A stretch of 64,000 nt of DNA, from assembly GCF_901000735.1 (NCBI RefSeq), contig NC_081550.1, positions 4,830,112-4,894,111 of the forward strand, given 5' to 3'. The translations under genes were made by a program, and so were the position numbers. Shown in pieces: positions 48,201-60,746 of the stretch. The notes below the pieces were generated by a model. The model made no database searches. It was given only the letters and a program-made list of their open reading frames with translations, and was not told where the DNA came from. Numbering within the stretch: the stretch's first letter is position 1; the number at the start of each line of letters is the position of its first letter. The DNA comes from Corylus avellana (Eukaryota; Streptophyta; Magnoliopsida; Fagales; Betulaceae).

Positions 48201-49629
48201 GATAATTTCTAAATTTTTTTTTTTTTTTTTCTCTAATACTTAGATGTGCATATTTTGCAGCCCATGATGTATGGGAGGGGACCAACTCCTCCTGGCTTGG
48301 CAATGATGCCAATGCTTCTGCCGGATGGACGAATTGGATATGTTCTGTAAGCACATTCATACATCTACAAACAGTGTTATTCAGATATTATATTGTTAAT
48401 TATGCATCTGCAAATGTTTTCTTCTAAATTCTTTCTCTCATGTTTCATGTACTTGTCTCTACATTACTTGTTTTGTGTTTAGTTCAATAGTGGATACCTA
48501 TGTTTTTTGTCTGTATAAAAGGAGGTGTTATTAGCATTTGATCTCCAATTGAGATGAACCACTGAGAGAGAGAGACAGAGGGAGGGAGGGAGGGAGAATG
48601 CATGTATAACTAAGGCTGGTATTGTAGGGTTGCTACTTACACATGCACTCGATTGATCTTGAACGTACGTTGTCACCCTTCATCCCATTCTTATGGGAGG
48701 AGAAATTACCATTTGTGGCAGATCTCATTAGCGTCCTCGAATGGAAAGTAACTTAAAGAGTCTTGTATGCAGATTTTGGCATCATAAATTAGAACTTTTA
48801 GACTTGGAAATTTTTCTTCGGTCTCTTGGACCCATAAACTCATGCTCATTGAGTTTCAACATCAATCCTTTTGCTTTTGCTTTGATCTTCCTCTTGATGC
48901 GAAGTACTTGTATACCAGCAATGGTGAAGACCAAGTGGACCAGTTGGCCAGTTGGTTCTTTCAGTTAATTACTACTTAAGCATGAACTGAAAGGTGTTTT
49001 TCTTGTGGCGCCGTTGTTCTCCAGGATTAGGCCTGGGCTAGTTAATTTTCCTAATGGAAAATGCTAGGCCTTATTTGGTTGGATCCTATGAACAAAATGA
49101 AGGATAGGAAAAAGACATATTGCTAAATTAGCTCCGTTTTGAACATGTGGACTAATTTCCTCTCCTCACACTCCTTTTTACAATCCAAAAGAGGCTAATT
49201 TTTCTAGTGAAACTGTATGATTGATGTGCTACCAAATAGAAACTAGCGACTCAAAGAACCACCGCTGTTTATGGCTCGGACTCAATATGGTCTAGTGAAC
49301 CTCCACTTCCATTGTCTTTTTAGTTCCATATACAATGCAAGTAGATGGTTCTTGGTATAAATAACATAAGTTATTCTTGCTTTCAAGATGGGGAAAGAAA
49401 ATGGAGAAAAAATTGATTGCTTTAAATGACATCCTAATTCTTTGTGCCTTTTTCTTCTCATCTTTGCAGGCAACAACCAGGAGCACAACCGCATACTCCA
49501 CCTTCACATCAGAGAAGTGGTGGCAGGGGTGGGGGTGGTGGTGGTGGTGGGAGTGGCAGCAAGAGTAGTGGCAGTTCAAGTAGGGGAAGACACGGCAATG
49601 ATGGTGGGCGCAGGTATCGCCCGTATTAA
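44379..49629 (+). CDS. LIF2: hnRNP Q-like RNA-binding protein (LIF2-like), eight coding exons, 502 aa
   Basis: Exons 44379-44828, 44914-45030, 45293-45433, 45628-45801, 46462-46669, 46761-46933, 48261-48346 and 49470-49629 close to 503 codons. The order is an acidic N-terminus (about residues 35-82, almost all Glu/Asp), three RRMs (about 122-196, 199-283, 295-370), a Gly/Tyr/Pro-rich region (YGLVGSPYGALGAGYG), and a Gly/Arg/Ser tail ending GRRYRPY. RNP motifs are clear: VYIGGI with KGFAFVTF, LFIGNV with RGFAFVDY, VYVKNL with RIGFVHF. This architecture and the wording GSEVYIGGIPHDAS match Arabidopsis LIF2 (At4g00830, from memory), a nuclear protein that binds LHP1 and tunes Polycomb targets, floral development and defence. 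A closely related hnRNP R/Q paralog is the alternative. A (CT)n run abuts the exon 3 acceptor. Confidence 0.9.
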
Positions 49630-50028
49630 TTGCCCCCTCTCAAATGCCAAATATCATCAGAAAGTGTCTTCACTTAATATTATTATATATTTGAAATTTA
49701 ACAGCCTTAGCTTATTTACGCAAGTGTGTAGTTGTATTATTTCTTGTAATTCACTCAGTTATTTTTATAAACATTATTAGTCAGTCTTCTTGTTAGCTGC
49801 TTCATTTATCCCATTGTTGATTTTCGGTTCATCAGAGAAAGGCTGGAGTCTGTTTCGAAGAGTAAACAAAACGTCCAAAAATGAGAGGAAAAAAACCTAG
49901 GCTTTTTTTTTTTTTTTTTTTTAAAAAAAAATGTTAAAAAGCAAAAACTAGAGAATGCAGGAGGCTATTAATTAGAAAGTAATATTTAATTTCCACAAAT
50001 TCATCTTGGGGACTATTATAAATAGAAC
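49630..50028. other. hnRNP-Q-like gene 3' UTR and flank
   Basis: Non-coding. A T20/A9 run occurs at about 49901-49930. No gene was recognised. Confidence 0.5.
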
Positions 50029-50202
50029 AGTGCTACACTTTTCAATTTTTTTTTTTTTTTTTTTCAAAAGTTGGTTTTTAAATGATATATTATTATCACA
50101 TGAGATTTATTATTTAGAAAAATGTATTACTTATTAATGAAATGATAACGCATCATTTGAGAGCCAATTTTTTAGAACAAATTTGAGAAGTGTAACATTC
50201 CT
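50029..50202. mobile_element. Foldback MITE, about 174 bp
   Basis: CAGTGCTACACTTTTCAA pairs with GAATGTTACACTTCTCAA from the right end; AAAAGTTGGTTTTTAAATGA faces AAAAATTGGCTCTCAAATGA. There is no coding capacity. Confidence 0.65.
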
Positions 50203-51170
50203 CTTATAAAGAAAGCAAATGAACTAAAACATGGGAGATTAAGGCAAATGAACTGAAACATGGGAGATTGAGGCATGGGTGATGGTCTTCAGAAAAATAA
50301 ATGCTAGAAATTTTCTATAAACTAGTTTGGAGGAAGTTTCTTCTTCACGTGTTTTTTTTAACATTCTTAGCAATTATTTATTGTCATTCTAATAACATAG
50401 GATTTAAAACATTAATTCTGAAAAATTCAAACATGTTGAATAACACTTAAAAACCATTTGAAAAAAATTTGTGTCCAAAAATTAAAAAACGTGATAGAAG
50501 ACCAAGGCTGCTACAAACGTGTGTTGCATGCATGCTTTGTGCAAAGGGCGTCCGTGCATCAAGAAAAGTCGCAAGGAATGTATTGTCATGACAAAGATTT
50601 TAGCAATTATAGATTCTTGGGTTTTTAATTTCCTCAATTAGATGTTTGAGATTAAGATAATATCAAATACGTCATTCCGTCTCTATTTTCTTAATTTTTC
50701 TAATCGATTGCTTATGAGATTCTTTTTCTTAACCTTAAGGTCAAAGGCGACCACCGTCTAGTCTCCTCTGTAAATTGTAAGTAGGTGAGATTAAAACAGC
50801 AAAATAGGAAGGATACATTTGATATCGCTGCAAATCTCATGGACCTAATTGATAAAATTAAAAAGCTAGAGAGCTAATTGATACAACAATTTATATTTAC
50901 AATCTATGACTTCACAAGCATGACTCGAAACAACATTTTTCTTTTTTCTCTTTCTTTAAGCCCTTTTTGTCCAGTTATATTTTATAGTCATGGAGCATTT
51001 TGATAGGTACACTTGATCACTACGATTAAGGCATATTTTAGGTAATAAAAAAGAAGCGGATGAATCGATGATATAGTTGGATGGCGGTCATACTAAAGCT
51101 ATTAACTAAAAACATAGCAAGTGCAATTTATCTCTGCCTCTCTGATAAGGTTAAAATTCAATGTTCTTGC
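50203..51170. other. Spacer between two convergent genes
   Basis: AT-rich DNA with a short direct repeat (GCAAATGAACTRAAACATGG at about 50216 and 50243). The right end must contain the 3' UTR of the minus-strand histone-fold gene. Nothing else was recognised. Confidence 0.5.
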
Positions 51171-53968
51171 TCAGTCTTCACCATCCTGGTCTTCTTCTTC
51201 TTCTTCCCTTTCACCACCTGGTTGCTCTTCTTCCAGTTTCCTCTTTTTCACTTCTTTTTCCTTCGCTGCTCTGGCCTTCTTTCCAGCATTATTCCGCCTA
51301 AACTCTGTAAGAGAACCAAGAAGAAAAAAAGAAGTTAGTCTAATGAAACCTTTCTAAAACAAAATCCAGTTACCAATAATTAACTTTTCTGAAAGCTTCA
51401 AACTATCTCTAAAGCCTAATTTTTGGATATATGTCATTTTTCAATCATCTTATAGGTTAAAATGTATCATTTAATGCAGATACAGTTGCCGGCATTCAAG
51501 ATCTGGACACAAGCATGAACAATAGTAATACACTTTAACTGCTTACAGATCATAGGAACAGAATTAGAGTTCATAAAATGGGTTTTATCTGAGCAGATAC
51601 ATAAGGCAAGAATTCAAAATTTTGAAAACAGCTTGCCAACAAGGATTTAGTATGCAAACAGATTTTAGCAGGTATATTGATTGTCAGGACAAATGACATA
51701 CATGCATATAATGGTGGTGCATCTTTGTGAGCAAATAGATACTACATTTACAACACCTGAATAACAGACTGAAACGGATAACCCAAAGAAAATTTTGAAA
51801 ACAAGATCAGCAAATCAAACACAAGACCATACAATTTATATCCACATTAACTGCTGCTTCTTGCGTACAACTGAAGATCTTATTGCTCCCCTTTAAAATT
51901 GACCAAAGGGGTAGCAAGGAGCCCTGTGACCCCATGTTATTATAGCATCCAATAATACCAAAGACATTTCTTGGAATGATGCATTCAACATGAGAACGAT
52001 GCAGAAACCAAGACAATATTTGAGCTAGTGAACAAGGAAGGTAGTATTAATAACTCCCTGCCTTGGACTCGCAACTCACAAACCTAAAAGAAAATTATTA
52101 GTTCGACAGTATCTCATGCTGTATTTTACACCTACACACAGACCATGGAAAACCGAACAGTTCCAAAGAAATTCTGCAGAAACAATTGACTGAGAACAAT
52201 CCAAACTTGCTCTAAAGATGCCTTCATGGCTCAACCTACCTGCTCCCTCAAGACGTTCTCCACTTTGTAGAGTGAAGTGCGAAGAATTTACAAGGAACTC
52301 AAAATCCCAATTCTCCTTCTAAAATCAGTAAGAAAGATCATTTTACTACAAGTTCGACCACAAATTTCTTGTTGGAATGCTTCCCTGTGTGAGAGCTGAT
52401 TAGGAGATACTTGGGAGGGCACCGATTGACATTTAGTCTTGAAACTAAATATTCCTTTATAACTCAGTCTCCTATTACCCGCGAGAAGTTCCGATATATA
52501 CTTTTCTGACCTCTGCACCCATACTTGACAGTGAGTAGCAATTATTTTTTTGCTTTTAAACTATAAATTCAATTCAAATCTCCAAAGCTTCTTTGCAGGA
52601 CTTGTTTATAGAAAAATTGGGCGAAAATTTGGACCATTGATAAATAGCTATACAGGAATTGCCCAGCACTTGCCCCAATGACCAAAAGTGCTAGGCAATT
52701 CCTGATATCGAACCTCAACTTGCTGAGTCAACCCATTCCACCCCAAGTACATCTCCTCATTTCCGTCCAAACCATAGAACTCAAATCCATGTCCAAAAGT
52801 TTTGCAACACTGTTTCCAAACTCACCTCCGCTGCTTTGCCTCATAATACAGGGGCTGAACTCCTTCCCTTCATGTTCCAATGCTTGGACTCAACGCAGAA
52901 TCCAAACAGGATTGTGGCATAAAGTGACAGGTTCCAGCCATTGATGACTGACGACTTGGAGTTGTTAATCGGGTTGGCCCGGAACAGATCTAAGGGTTTT
53001 GCATAGGCAGTTGACCTAAGACTAATACTTGTATTCTTCTTGCTGTTACATGTAGCTATGGTAACAGTCAATGATAGTTACCAAAGTTGGGCAGAAAGGG
53101 TACCTTGCAAACAATTCTTGGGGATGAAATATATCCATTAAATCAACAACAAGCTTAACGACAAAGTTATTTGAGCTAGAGCTCATTGGTAGAGTTCTAC
53201 TTATTTATAATAGATAGAGAATGCAGCTTCAATTTTCAGAAACCAGACAGATTATAGAACATGTTAAAGATGGGGGGCTCATACTCTGAATGAGGAAGTA
53301 ACACGGGTCTTGGAAATTTCAATGTACCATGTTAGGGTTTTAACAGGGCAACACTATATATATAAAAATCAAATTCAAACTGTGATTTATTTTCTTCCCC
53401 TTTTTTCTCTACTTTTCACTAAATCGCATAGTCTCAACAATTGTAAGAGAACATAAACTTATCATTATATATAGAAATTTGCATACCATCAAGGGAGGCT
53501 TTAAGTGGCATCACAAAGTCCGGAAACTCGATGTCTTCAAGCGCTTTCAATACATCATCGGCATTGATAGTCTGCCTCTTCGATTCTCTACATATGTCAT
53601 TCGCCCTGCCTCACCACATAACCAATGCATTATTAATTCACAAATCGATGGGTTTGAATTGATAAATTTTAGGCAAAAAAAGCGCAAAATTATCGAACCC
53701 TAAAAAGTTTTTTTTTTCTCACTCAAGCACGAAATGATTTGAACCAAATTCATACTTCAAATTTTGACTGTTAGGTGTGTGTGTGTGCACGATCTTACGT
53801 GGCGGAGAGGTAGTGGATGAAGATGCGAGCGCTTTCAGAGAAAGCGAGGAGAGCGTCTTTGTGAACGGACATGTCGGCGTCTGGGGAGCAGTGGGAGAGC
53901 TTATCCTTCACCACCCGGCGCACGATAGCCCTGGGCAGCTCCTCCGCCTCAGGCACCACTTTCTCCAT
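51171..53968 (-). CDS. NF-YB11: Histone-fold protein, POLE3/DPB4 type (NF-YB11-like), three exons, 140 aa
   Basis: Exons (minus) 53799-53968, 53487-53605 and 51171-51304 give 141 codons. Residues about 11-98 are a histone fold: ELPRAIVRRVVKDKLSH, then SVHKDALLAFSESARIFIHY, TANDICRESKRQTINADDVL and ALEDIEFPDFVMPLK. This pattern fits the CBF/NF-Y family and is closest to POLE3/Dpb4/CHRAC17 (the IEFPDFVMPLK segment). A Lys-rich then Glu/Asp-rich tail follows, as in POLE3. The likely role is a small subunit of DNA polymerase epsilon, and possibly of chromatin-remodelling complexes, pairing with a POLE4/DPB3-like partner. Arabidopsis NF-YB11 (At2g27470, from memory) is the expected ortholog. The 2.2-kb second intron contains no recognised gene. 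A (CT)n tract lies directly upstream of the ATG in the leader. Confidence 0.9.
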
Positions 53969-53995
53969 CTCTCTTTCTCTCTCTCTCTCTCTCCT

Positions 53996-55890
53996 TTCTT
54001 TCTGCTATCTCTGTGTTGTGTGTGCGTGAGAGAGATACTGACTTTCTCCGGTGGGTTCTGGGTTTTGCTTTCCCGCCATTGGTAGATGTGTCAGTGCTCT
54101 CACACTGGTGGGCCTTAGGTGAGTTTAGCCCAAATGAGAATCCTTTGGGCCTTCACGTGCTGGGCTTGGTAGATTTTGTTGGGCCCGCCAAGCTATTATC
54201 TCCTTATCACTCTCTCTTTTCATTAAAAAACATTAATATCGGGTTCAATATTTTAGATATTTATTTTCATTATTCTATTTATTTATTTTTTAAAATTTCT
54301 CCTACGAATAACGATTATATTTTTTAAATTCCATGATCAACAAGCCCCTCTGCAATGAAGTGGGTTCCCAACAACATATAACAAAGCTTTACCCACTAAA
54401 CTACAAAATTAGTAAGTCAAACAACTTTCATTAAACTAGAATATTTGTAATTATTTACATTGTAAAAAAATAAAATTATAAATATAAATAAAGAGTAACA
54501 ATGGAACGTTGGGAGTTCAACACCCACAAAATCAAGTATTGCTTTTATTTTAGACTCTACTGACGAAAAGATTGATGCTAATATTGAAAGATTAAATTGA
54601 TGGGGTATTACTCTAAGCCAACTGTTTAGAAGGAATTCAATTGATGCAATTCCCCAAGTACTCCATGCGTGACCAAGTGGAAATATTTCTTTGTGGAAGA
54701 ATTGAGAAGCAACTGTTTTCAAACTCTCTCTCACTTACATTGCATGGCCTTATTAAGCCTAGTACATATCATGATTGTGAGCATATCTACATGAACTCTA
54801 CTGAATACTATACAATTATTTGGTATTAACCGTTGTTGTTAGTGTTGAGGAGTTGTTAAAACTTATAGCAACCTTAATGAGAAAGTTGTCCTCCTTTAGT
54901 TGTTGACTGATTGGCTTGGCTCACCTTTCGTTCTTCAGCTCATCTCTCTCTCGCTCACAAAACACTTATTTCAAAAGTTTTCCTCACATTTCTTAGAAAA
55001 ATCCAAACTTGCGCCTCGACCCCAAATACCCAAAAGCTGACCGAAAAAGTTAAAATCAAGTGGGTGTTGGTAGTTAGATTTCAAATTTCAAATTTCTAGG
55101 GTTCGTTTTCATAATACCAGAAATTCCAACTTGGTCCGACTTGGTACCATCCCTAGTGGTAAGAGTATTTTTGTGCAGTAATCCTACAACATTTTACTCT
55201 AAATTTTTTATGGTTTCCTCCACTATCTCAATAAATTATGCCTGTATAATATTTATTTTATTTTGAAGAAAGAGCTTGCCTTTACTCCCAATAAGATAGA
55301 AACCACATAAGAAGGGATGCTAAAGAATTAGATTAAGTTATCGAAGGAAAATACAACAATGAACAGGAAATGAAAGGTGTAAGAAGGTGACTAGCTTTGG
55401 GTTTTATCTAAAATTAATTTAAGTATGGAAGAAAATTCTAAGTACTTTTTCTTTTAAACCATATGAATGAATATCAAGTTCTTATATAGCATATAGTCAT
55501 ATGTAAATCAAAAGAATGGAAGAAAAGCATCAAGCATCTTTGATATGATTTCTATAATTCATGCTACTTGCATGGGGAGTGAGTTTGTCATGAACATAAT
55601 GCTGGCCAAATTCTTTTTTTTTTTTTTTTTTTAATCTTTATTTTTACAAGAGAGATGTTGTACCATCGTACCAGACACGTGGACACTCCCAAGTATGTAT
55701 ATAATACTTGTTAGATGTATTGAAAAAATTCAGAAATAAAACACATAACAGCATAAATATATCAAATACTTTAAATCCCTCTAGGCAAACCCCAAAGAAG
55801 AATCCAACATTGGGTTGCACATTGTAAGAAAAATAACATATCTATAACAAAGAAATTAAGAGGCTGTTATAACATATGTTTTAATCATTT
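53996..55890. other. Histone-fold gene promoter and spacer
   Basis: The left end holds the promoter of the minus-strand gene. The open frames at 54013-54327 and 54417-54734 show no domain. A T tract lies at about 55614-55633. Nothing else was recognised. Confidence 0.5.
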
Positions 55891-55894
55891 TGGA

Positions 55895-56123
55895 CTATCA
55901 GGAAGTGTGGCAATAGTGTATATTAAGCTAAAGAACACTACAAAAGAAAATATAATCGAATGGAAAATAAAGACAAAGTGCGGAATAATGAAATAAATAT
56001 GAAATTTTATGTGGTTCAATAAATGATATACGTTTATGGGATACGGGATAAAGTTTAATGGGCTATATTTTACTTTTATTCCTTGATATTGTTACAATAC
56101 AAATACCCATATTTATAGGGAAT
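55895..56123 (-). mobile_element. Possible LTR remnant
   Basis: ATTTTATGTGGTTCAATAAA and a TATA/GGG-rich stretch (TATTTATAGGGAATGAG) read on the minus strand like the R/U5 part of a copia-type LTR. No boundaries were established. Confidence 0.3.
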
Positions 56124-56531
56124 GAGTTTTCCTCCAAACTAGTTGGAAAAATTTCCTCAAACTTATTCTATAAAAATGGCACATGTTCTCCATATGTGTG
56201 AGAAACACATGTTTTTTTTAATTACAAGAAAAAAAAATGGAATAAATTCTATTCAAAAAGCATTTTCTTTTCACATATAAAAACATGTATTTCTGTATTG
56301 AGTTTTCCTTCAAAATGGGTTTGAGAAATTTCCTCCGACATATTCTATAAAAATGACATGTGTTACTTTTCATGTGAGAAATACATGTTTTTTAAATAGC
56401 ATGTAAGAAGCACATTTAAATTTTTTTTTTTTTTTTTTTTTTAAAAAAAAAGTGCTTCTCACATATAGATGATACATGTTATTTTTATAGAATATGTTTG
56501 AGGAAATTACGTAATTTTGAATAAAACTCTA
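56124..56531. repeat. Three related 80-97-bp units, two direct and one inverted
   Basis: Units at 56124-56220 and 56300-56396 share GAGTTTTCCT, AAATTTCCTC, TTCTATAAAAATG and GAGAAAYACATG in order. The unit at 56450-56531 carries the same words on the opposite strand (CTTCTCACATA, TTTTTATAGAATATG, TTTGAGGAAATT). The set can fold into a hairpin. Confidence 0.65.
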
Positions 56532-56698
56532 TCCTTAGCAAAGTATTCACAAAATTTGTTTTATGGTTGCATTAGAACACATTTTCAAAAAGTAAAAAAA
56601 GAAAAAAAAAAAGAAAAAAAAAAAAAAAGAAAAAAAGAAGAAGGAAAATTTCACTTTAAACCCCTGAACTACCACTCGATTTGACATACCCCCGCAAT

Positions 56699-57360
56699 TG
56701 TCACGCCCCCGTTTTGTAGAAATCGCTTGGCCTGTATTGTTGAGATTAGTTGTGAAGTAGCGTTAACCTTGGTTCCCATAAATTTGAATTCGGTGTCGGC
56801 TAGAAATTTGAAAATTATTTCTTTGTTGTGGCAGTCAATAAAGGCATGATTGTTTGATAACAAATCCATTCCGATGATGATATCGAACCCTTTCATGTCA
56901 AATACTATCAAATTAGCCGTGAGGGTTCTTCCCTCAATAAGAATTGGGCAACCCAAGACTATTTTCCTGCGTAGCACTGATTTGCCTTCCAGGGTAGATA
57001 CTACTACTCCTACTTCCATTGGTTTTACATTAATACGAAATCTCCTAACATACTTAACTGATATAAAAGAATGAGTGGCTCCAGAGTCGAATAAAACAAC
57101 AGCCTTGATAATAAAGAGAGGTAGAGTACCTATGACTACTCCATTCTCTGTTTTTGCCTCACCTGGAGTGAGGGCATATACCTTACCTTGAGTGGGTGGT
57201 CTACGGTTATTCCCTGTTTGTAGTGATGCAACGCTTCCTTTTGTCTTTTGGCAATCTCGTGCAAAGTGGTTGGCCTGTCCACATCAGTAGCACATGTTAG
57301 TCCCCGCACAACACGATCCATTATGGGGGCGTTGACATTTGGGGTAGGGCATGCCGATGG
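56699..57360 (-). pseudogene. Ty3/gypsy gag-protease fragment, inactivated
   Basis: On the minus strand, in order: a zinc knuckle of the form CX2CX4HX4C (CGQANHFARDC) whose first Cys pair is broken by a TGA at 57284-57286, a linker, the retropepsin active site LFDSGATHSFIS (57074-57088), and the GFDIIIGMD region. Homology ends abruptly near 56699 at a sequence reading TGTCACGCCC on the plus strand. The reverse transcriptase and integrase that should follow are missing. It is a truncated, non-functional internal part of a Ty3/gypsy (Tekay-like) element, probably fed by the LTR-like sequence to its right, whose outer end reads TGTGACATCC (minus) at 61034. Confidence 0.75.
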
Positions 57361-57475
57361 CTGAATTTGGTCTGTTCCCTATGAATTTGACTCTTAATTA
57401 TTTCCGTTTGGCCTTCATTTCCATCGGCTATAGGAAGAGAATTTCTTCGTAGGTGTCTGAAGAAAAAAAAAAAAA

Positions 57476-60400
57476 AAATTTACATTCTTTTATTGATAAA
57501 GCCCTTCTTGGCCTCCAAGGAAGAGCCATGTAACGTGTCCTCTCACCTGTACTAAGGGGACACTTGTAGCTCATGCGGTATTAGTTGAGGACACATGGAG
57601 AGTACGTGTCCTTCTAATCCCATTTTCTCATTGGCTATTTTAAGCCAAACTCTTCTCATTCCTCACACTCACTCGCGTACTCAGAGAACTTGTCTAAAAA
57701 AATAAAATAAAAAATTCTTCCTTTCTAATCTTAGTACGGTAGCAACTTCTAGAGTTAATGACATTCTGACATCTTGAGCATATTTTATTTCTTGCTTATC
57801 AGGGGTTGGTTGAATGGAGTTTTAAGATTTTTATTTTTTATTTTTTTATTTCTTGAGTTTTGTTTAGAATTTCTATTTGGATATTTGTTTTAGAAATTTC
57901 TCTAAAACGCTTAGTAATTGTATATTTATCATTGGGTGTTAATTTCTGTAGATTTACTGTGTTCAATTTTGTAATCAATCAAGCAATTTTGTTATTTCAA
58001 TATAGAAGTCTTTAAAGGGCTGAGTGTATATATATTTATGCAAGATGTCTTAGACATGATTTTATATATGTTCACATAAGGGTAGGTCAGTATAGATGTG
58101 TGCAGTATTTTTGTAATTAGACTTATATCACGTAAAGATTACATATATGCAGAATTTTTGGGATTGGAAATTGGATATCACATAAAGATTATATGCATCA
58201 CGAAGGGACTATATATATATATAATTTCCTAAATCAGTATATAAGCTGCAGTTTGGCCTGATTTAATCTCAAAATTTCATTGAGTAGTTCTCCATGATAT
58301 ATGTGTGGATATATTATAGTTAGGTAGTAGGTTGCTTTTAGGGATATGCATATATAGGGGTACTTTATTTAAATTTTAGACTTAAAATTTTAGAATACTC
58401 CTCTAAGCTTATTATTATTGTAAAATGTTTAGGTAAAAGACACTCAAACGGAAACTCAACACCAAATCCAAGTAAGGGGACACAACACCAAAAACCTCAT
58501 TGCACTTCCTTTCATATTTTTAATACAAAGTTTTATTCAATCATATGGTATGATTTAATAATTTTATGTATTACAATTACCTCATTTTTATAAGTTATGC
58601 ATGAATGCAATTATGAATGGAAGGAGCTCACAAGGTTTTATGGTATATTACACAATTACAAATGAGCTTGAAAAATTATGCATTAATGGCAATAAATGTT
58701 TAACCCCGAGGCACTAAAGGAACGATTGGTACTGGATCGCATGGGTAGCATGGCAAGCACACCGAAAGACGGTTACGAGAAGGTATGTGTTATCGGTCAG
58801 GTGGCATTCACCTAGAGGAGTTTCCAACCTGGTAGCTCTCTCATATGACGACAAGATGAGCCGATGAGTCCTTCAAGGCAAGCCAATATGCGCCGCATAT
58901 AGTAAAATTGTGGTTATAGGTCAAAGGGTAAAACATGATTTGAGAAAGAAATAAGGAAGTGCGTATACATTGCATAACTTACTCACTTTTTAATTATAGC
59001 ATTCTGAAATGATTATTATTGTGTATGATTGAGATTATGATATAAAAATTTGCTTAGCATGTTTTATCATCTTGGTGTTGTGGCTACTTACTGAGTTGTC
59101 AAACTCACCCATTTTCGCGTTAATTTATTTATTTATTTATTTTTTTTTATTTTTTTTTTTCAGATGCCATTTTACATAATAGTATTAAGGATGGGACTTC
59201 CAGTAGGCGTCCTTAAACTTAAGGACCCGGTCATTTGGCTCTACAATTGGGATACGTGGACTTATTGTTTTGAAGAGCCATAGGAGCCGTAGTACTTGAG
59301 ATTCCAATAGATTGCTTGGGACAAGCCAATACTGTGCAGCCTTTTAATTATGTAAACTGCACATTTTTTATTTTTTTTGTATATAGAGGACGACTTTGAC
59401 TCATAGGAATGTTATGACCTCCCTATAATAGTCACTTTTGGTTTATATCTCCTTGAAAGGCTGGGAATCAAAAAAAAAAAAAAAAACATTATAAGCCTTT
59501 CAAGGAGGTATAAACCAAAAGTGACTATTACAGGTAAGTCATAACCTTCCTATGAGTTAAAGTCCTCCTCTATATACAAAAAATAAAAAATGTACAATTT
59601 AAATAATCAAAAAGTTGAATAGTATAGGCTTGTCCCAAGCAATCAACTGGAATCCCAGGTACTAGGGCTCCTACAGCTCTGCAAAACAATAAGTCCACGT
59701 ATCTCAATCATATGGCCAAATGACCGGGTCCTTAAGTTTAAGGACGCCCACTAGAAGTCTCATCCTTAATACTATTATGTAAAGTGGCATCTGAAAAAAA
59801 ATTTAACGCAAAAAGGGGGGAGTTCGACAACTCAATAAGTAGCCACAATACTAAGATGCTATAAAACATGTTATGCAAATTTTTATATCATAATCTCAAT
59901 CATGCACAATAATAATCATTTCAGAATGCTATAATTAAAAAGTGAGAATAATAAATAAGTGAGTAAGTTATGCAATCTATAAGCACTTCCTTATTTCTTT
60001 CTCAAATCATATTCTTTTTTTAAATCATGTTTTACCCTTTGACCTATAACCGTAATTTTACAATATGCGGCGCACATTGACTTGACCCGAAAGATCTATC
60101 GGCTCATCCTGTCGTCATAGGGGAGAGCTACCATGTTCGAAACTCTCCTAGGTGAAGACCACCTGACCGATAGCACATACCTTTTTGTAACCGTTCTTCA
60201 GTGTGCTTGCTATGCTACCCATGTGATTTGGTACCAATTGTTCCTTTAGTGCCGCAGGGTTAAAAATCTACATAAATTAACACTCAATGACAAATATACA
60301 ATTACTAAGCCTTTTAGAGAAATTTCTAAAACAAATATCCAAATAGAAATCCTAAACAAAACCCAAGAAATAAATTAAAAAAAAAAAAAAATCTTAAAAC

Positions 60401-60746
60401 TCCATTCGACAAACCCCTGAACCCCTTAAGCAAGAAATAAAATATACTCAAGATCTCATAATGTCTTTACCTTGAGAAGTTGCTACTGTGCTAAGATTAA
60501 AAAGGAAGAATTTTTTTTTTTTTTTAAGACAAGTCCTCTGAGTAAGCGAGTGAGTGTGAGGAATGAGAAGAGTTTGGCTTAAAATAGCCAATGAGAAAAT
60601 GGGATTAGAAGGACACGTACTCTCCACGTGTCCTCAACTAATACCGCATGAGTTACAAGTGTCCCCTTAGTACAGGTGAGAGGACACGTTACATGGCTCT
60701 TCCTTGGAGGCCTAGAAGGGCTTTAATAATAAAAGAATGTAAATTT
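57476..60746. repeat. Large inverted repeat of LTR-like DNA, arms about 1.25 kb
   Basis: Left arm 57476-59462 and right arm 59494-60746 are inverted copies separated by a 31-base A-rich spacer. Matching landmarks from outside in include the ACATTCTTTTATT end, GGACACGTTACATGG, CCAATGAGAAAATGGGATTA, CAATTGGTTCCTTT-like text, GACCGGGTCCTTAAG and CCTTTCAAGGAGRTATAAAC. By eye, identity is roughly 85-90%. The left arm has an extra segment, 57957-58701, with no partner. The text around CTGAGTTGTCAAACTCACCC is typical of Ty3/gypsy LTRs, so each arm is probably an LTR in opposite orientation. Confidence 0.88.

Noticed and set aside
56850..57074. Plus-strand open frame opposite the protease fragment
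   Set aside because: Antisense shadow of the Ty3/gypsy retropepsin region, which carries the DSGA active-site text on the minus strand.
58852..58890. Hammerhead-ribozyme-like GATGAGTCC motif in the LTR-like DNA (as in plant retrozymes)
   Set aside because: The required GAAA strand and the stem II pairing are not found nearby, and the other arm of the inverted repeat does not preserve the motif. It is probably chance within a Ty3/gypsy LTR.
59092..59112. Orientation conflict between the left-arm LTR and the gag-protease fragment, considered as a composite new element
   Set aside because: The right arm has the orientation expected for a 5' LTR of the minus-strand fragment, so a single truncated element plus one inverted LTR copy explains it without a new element class.
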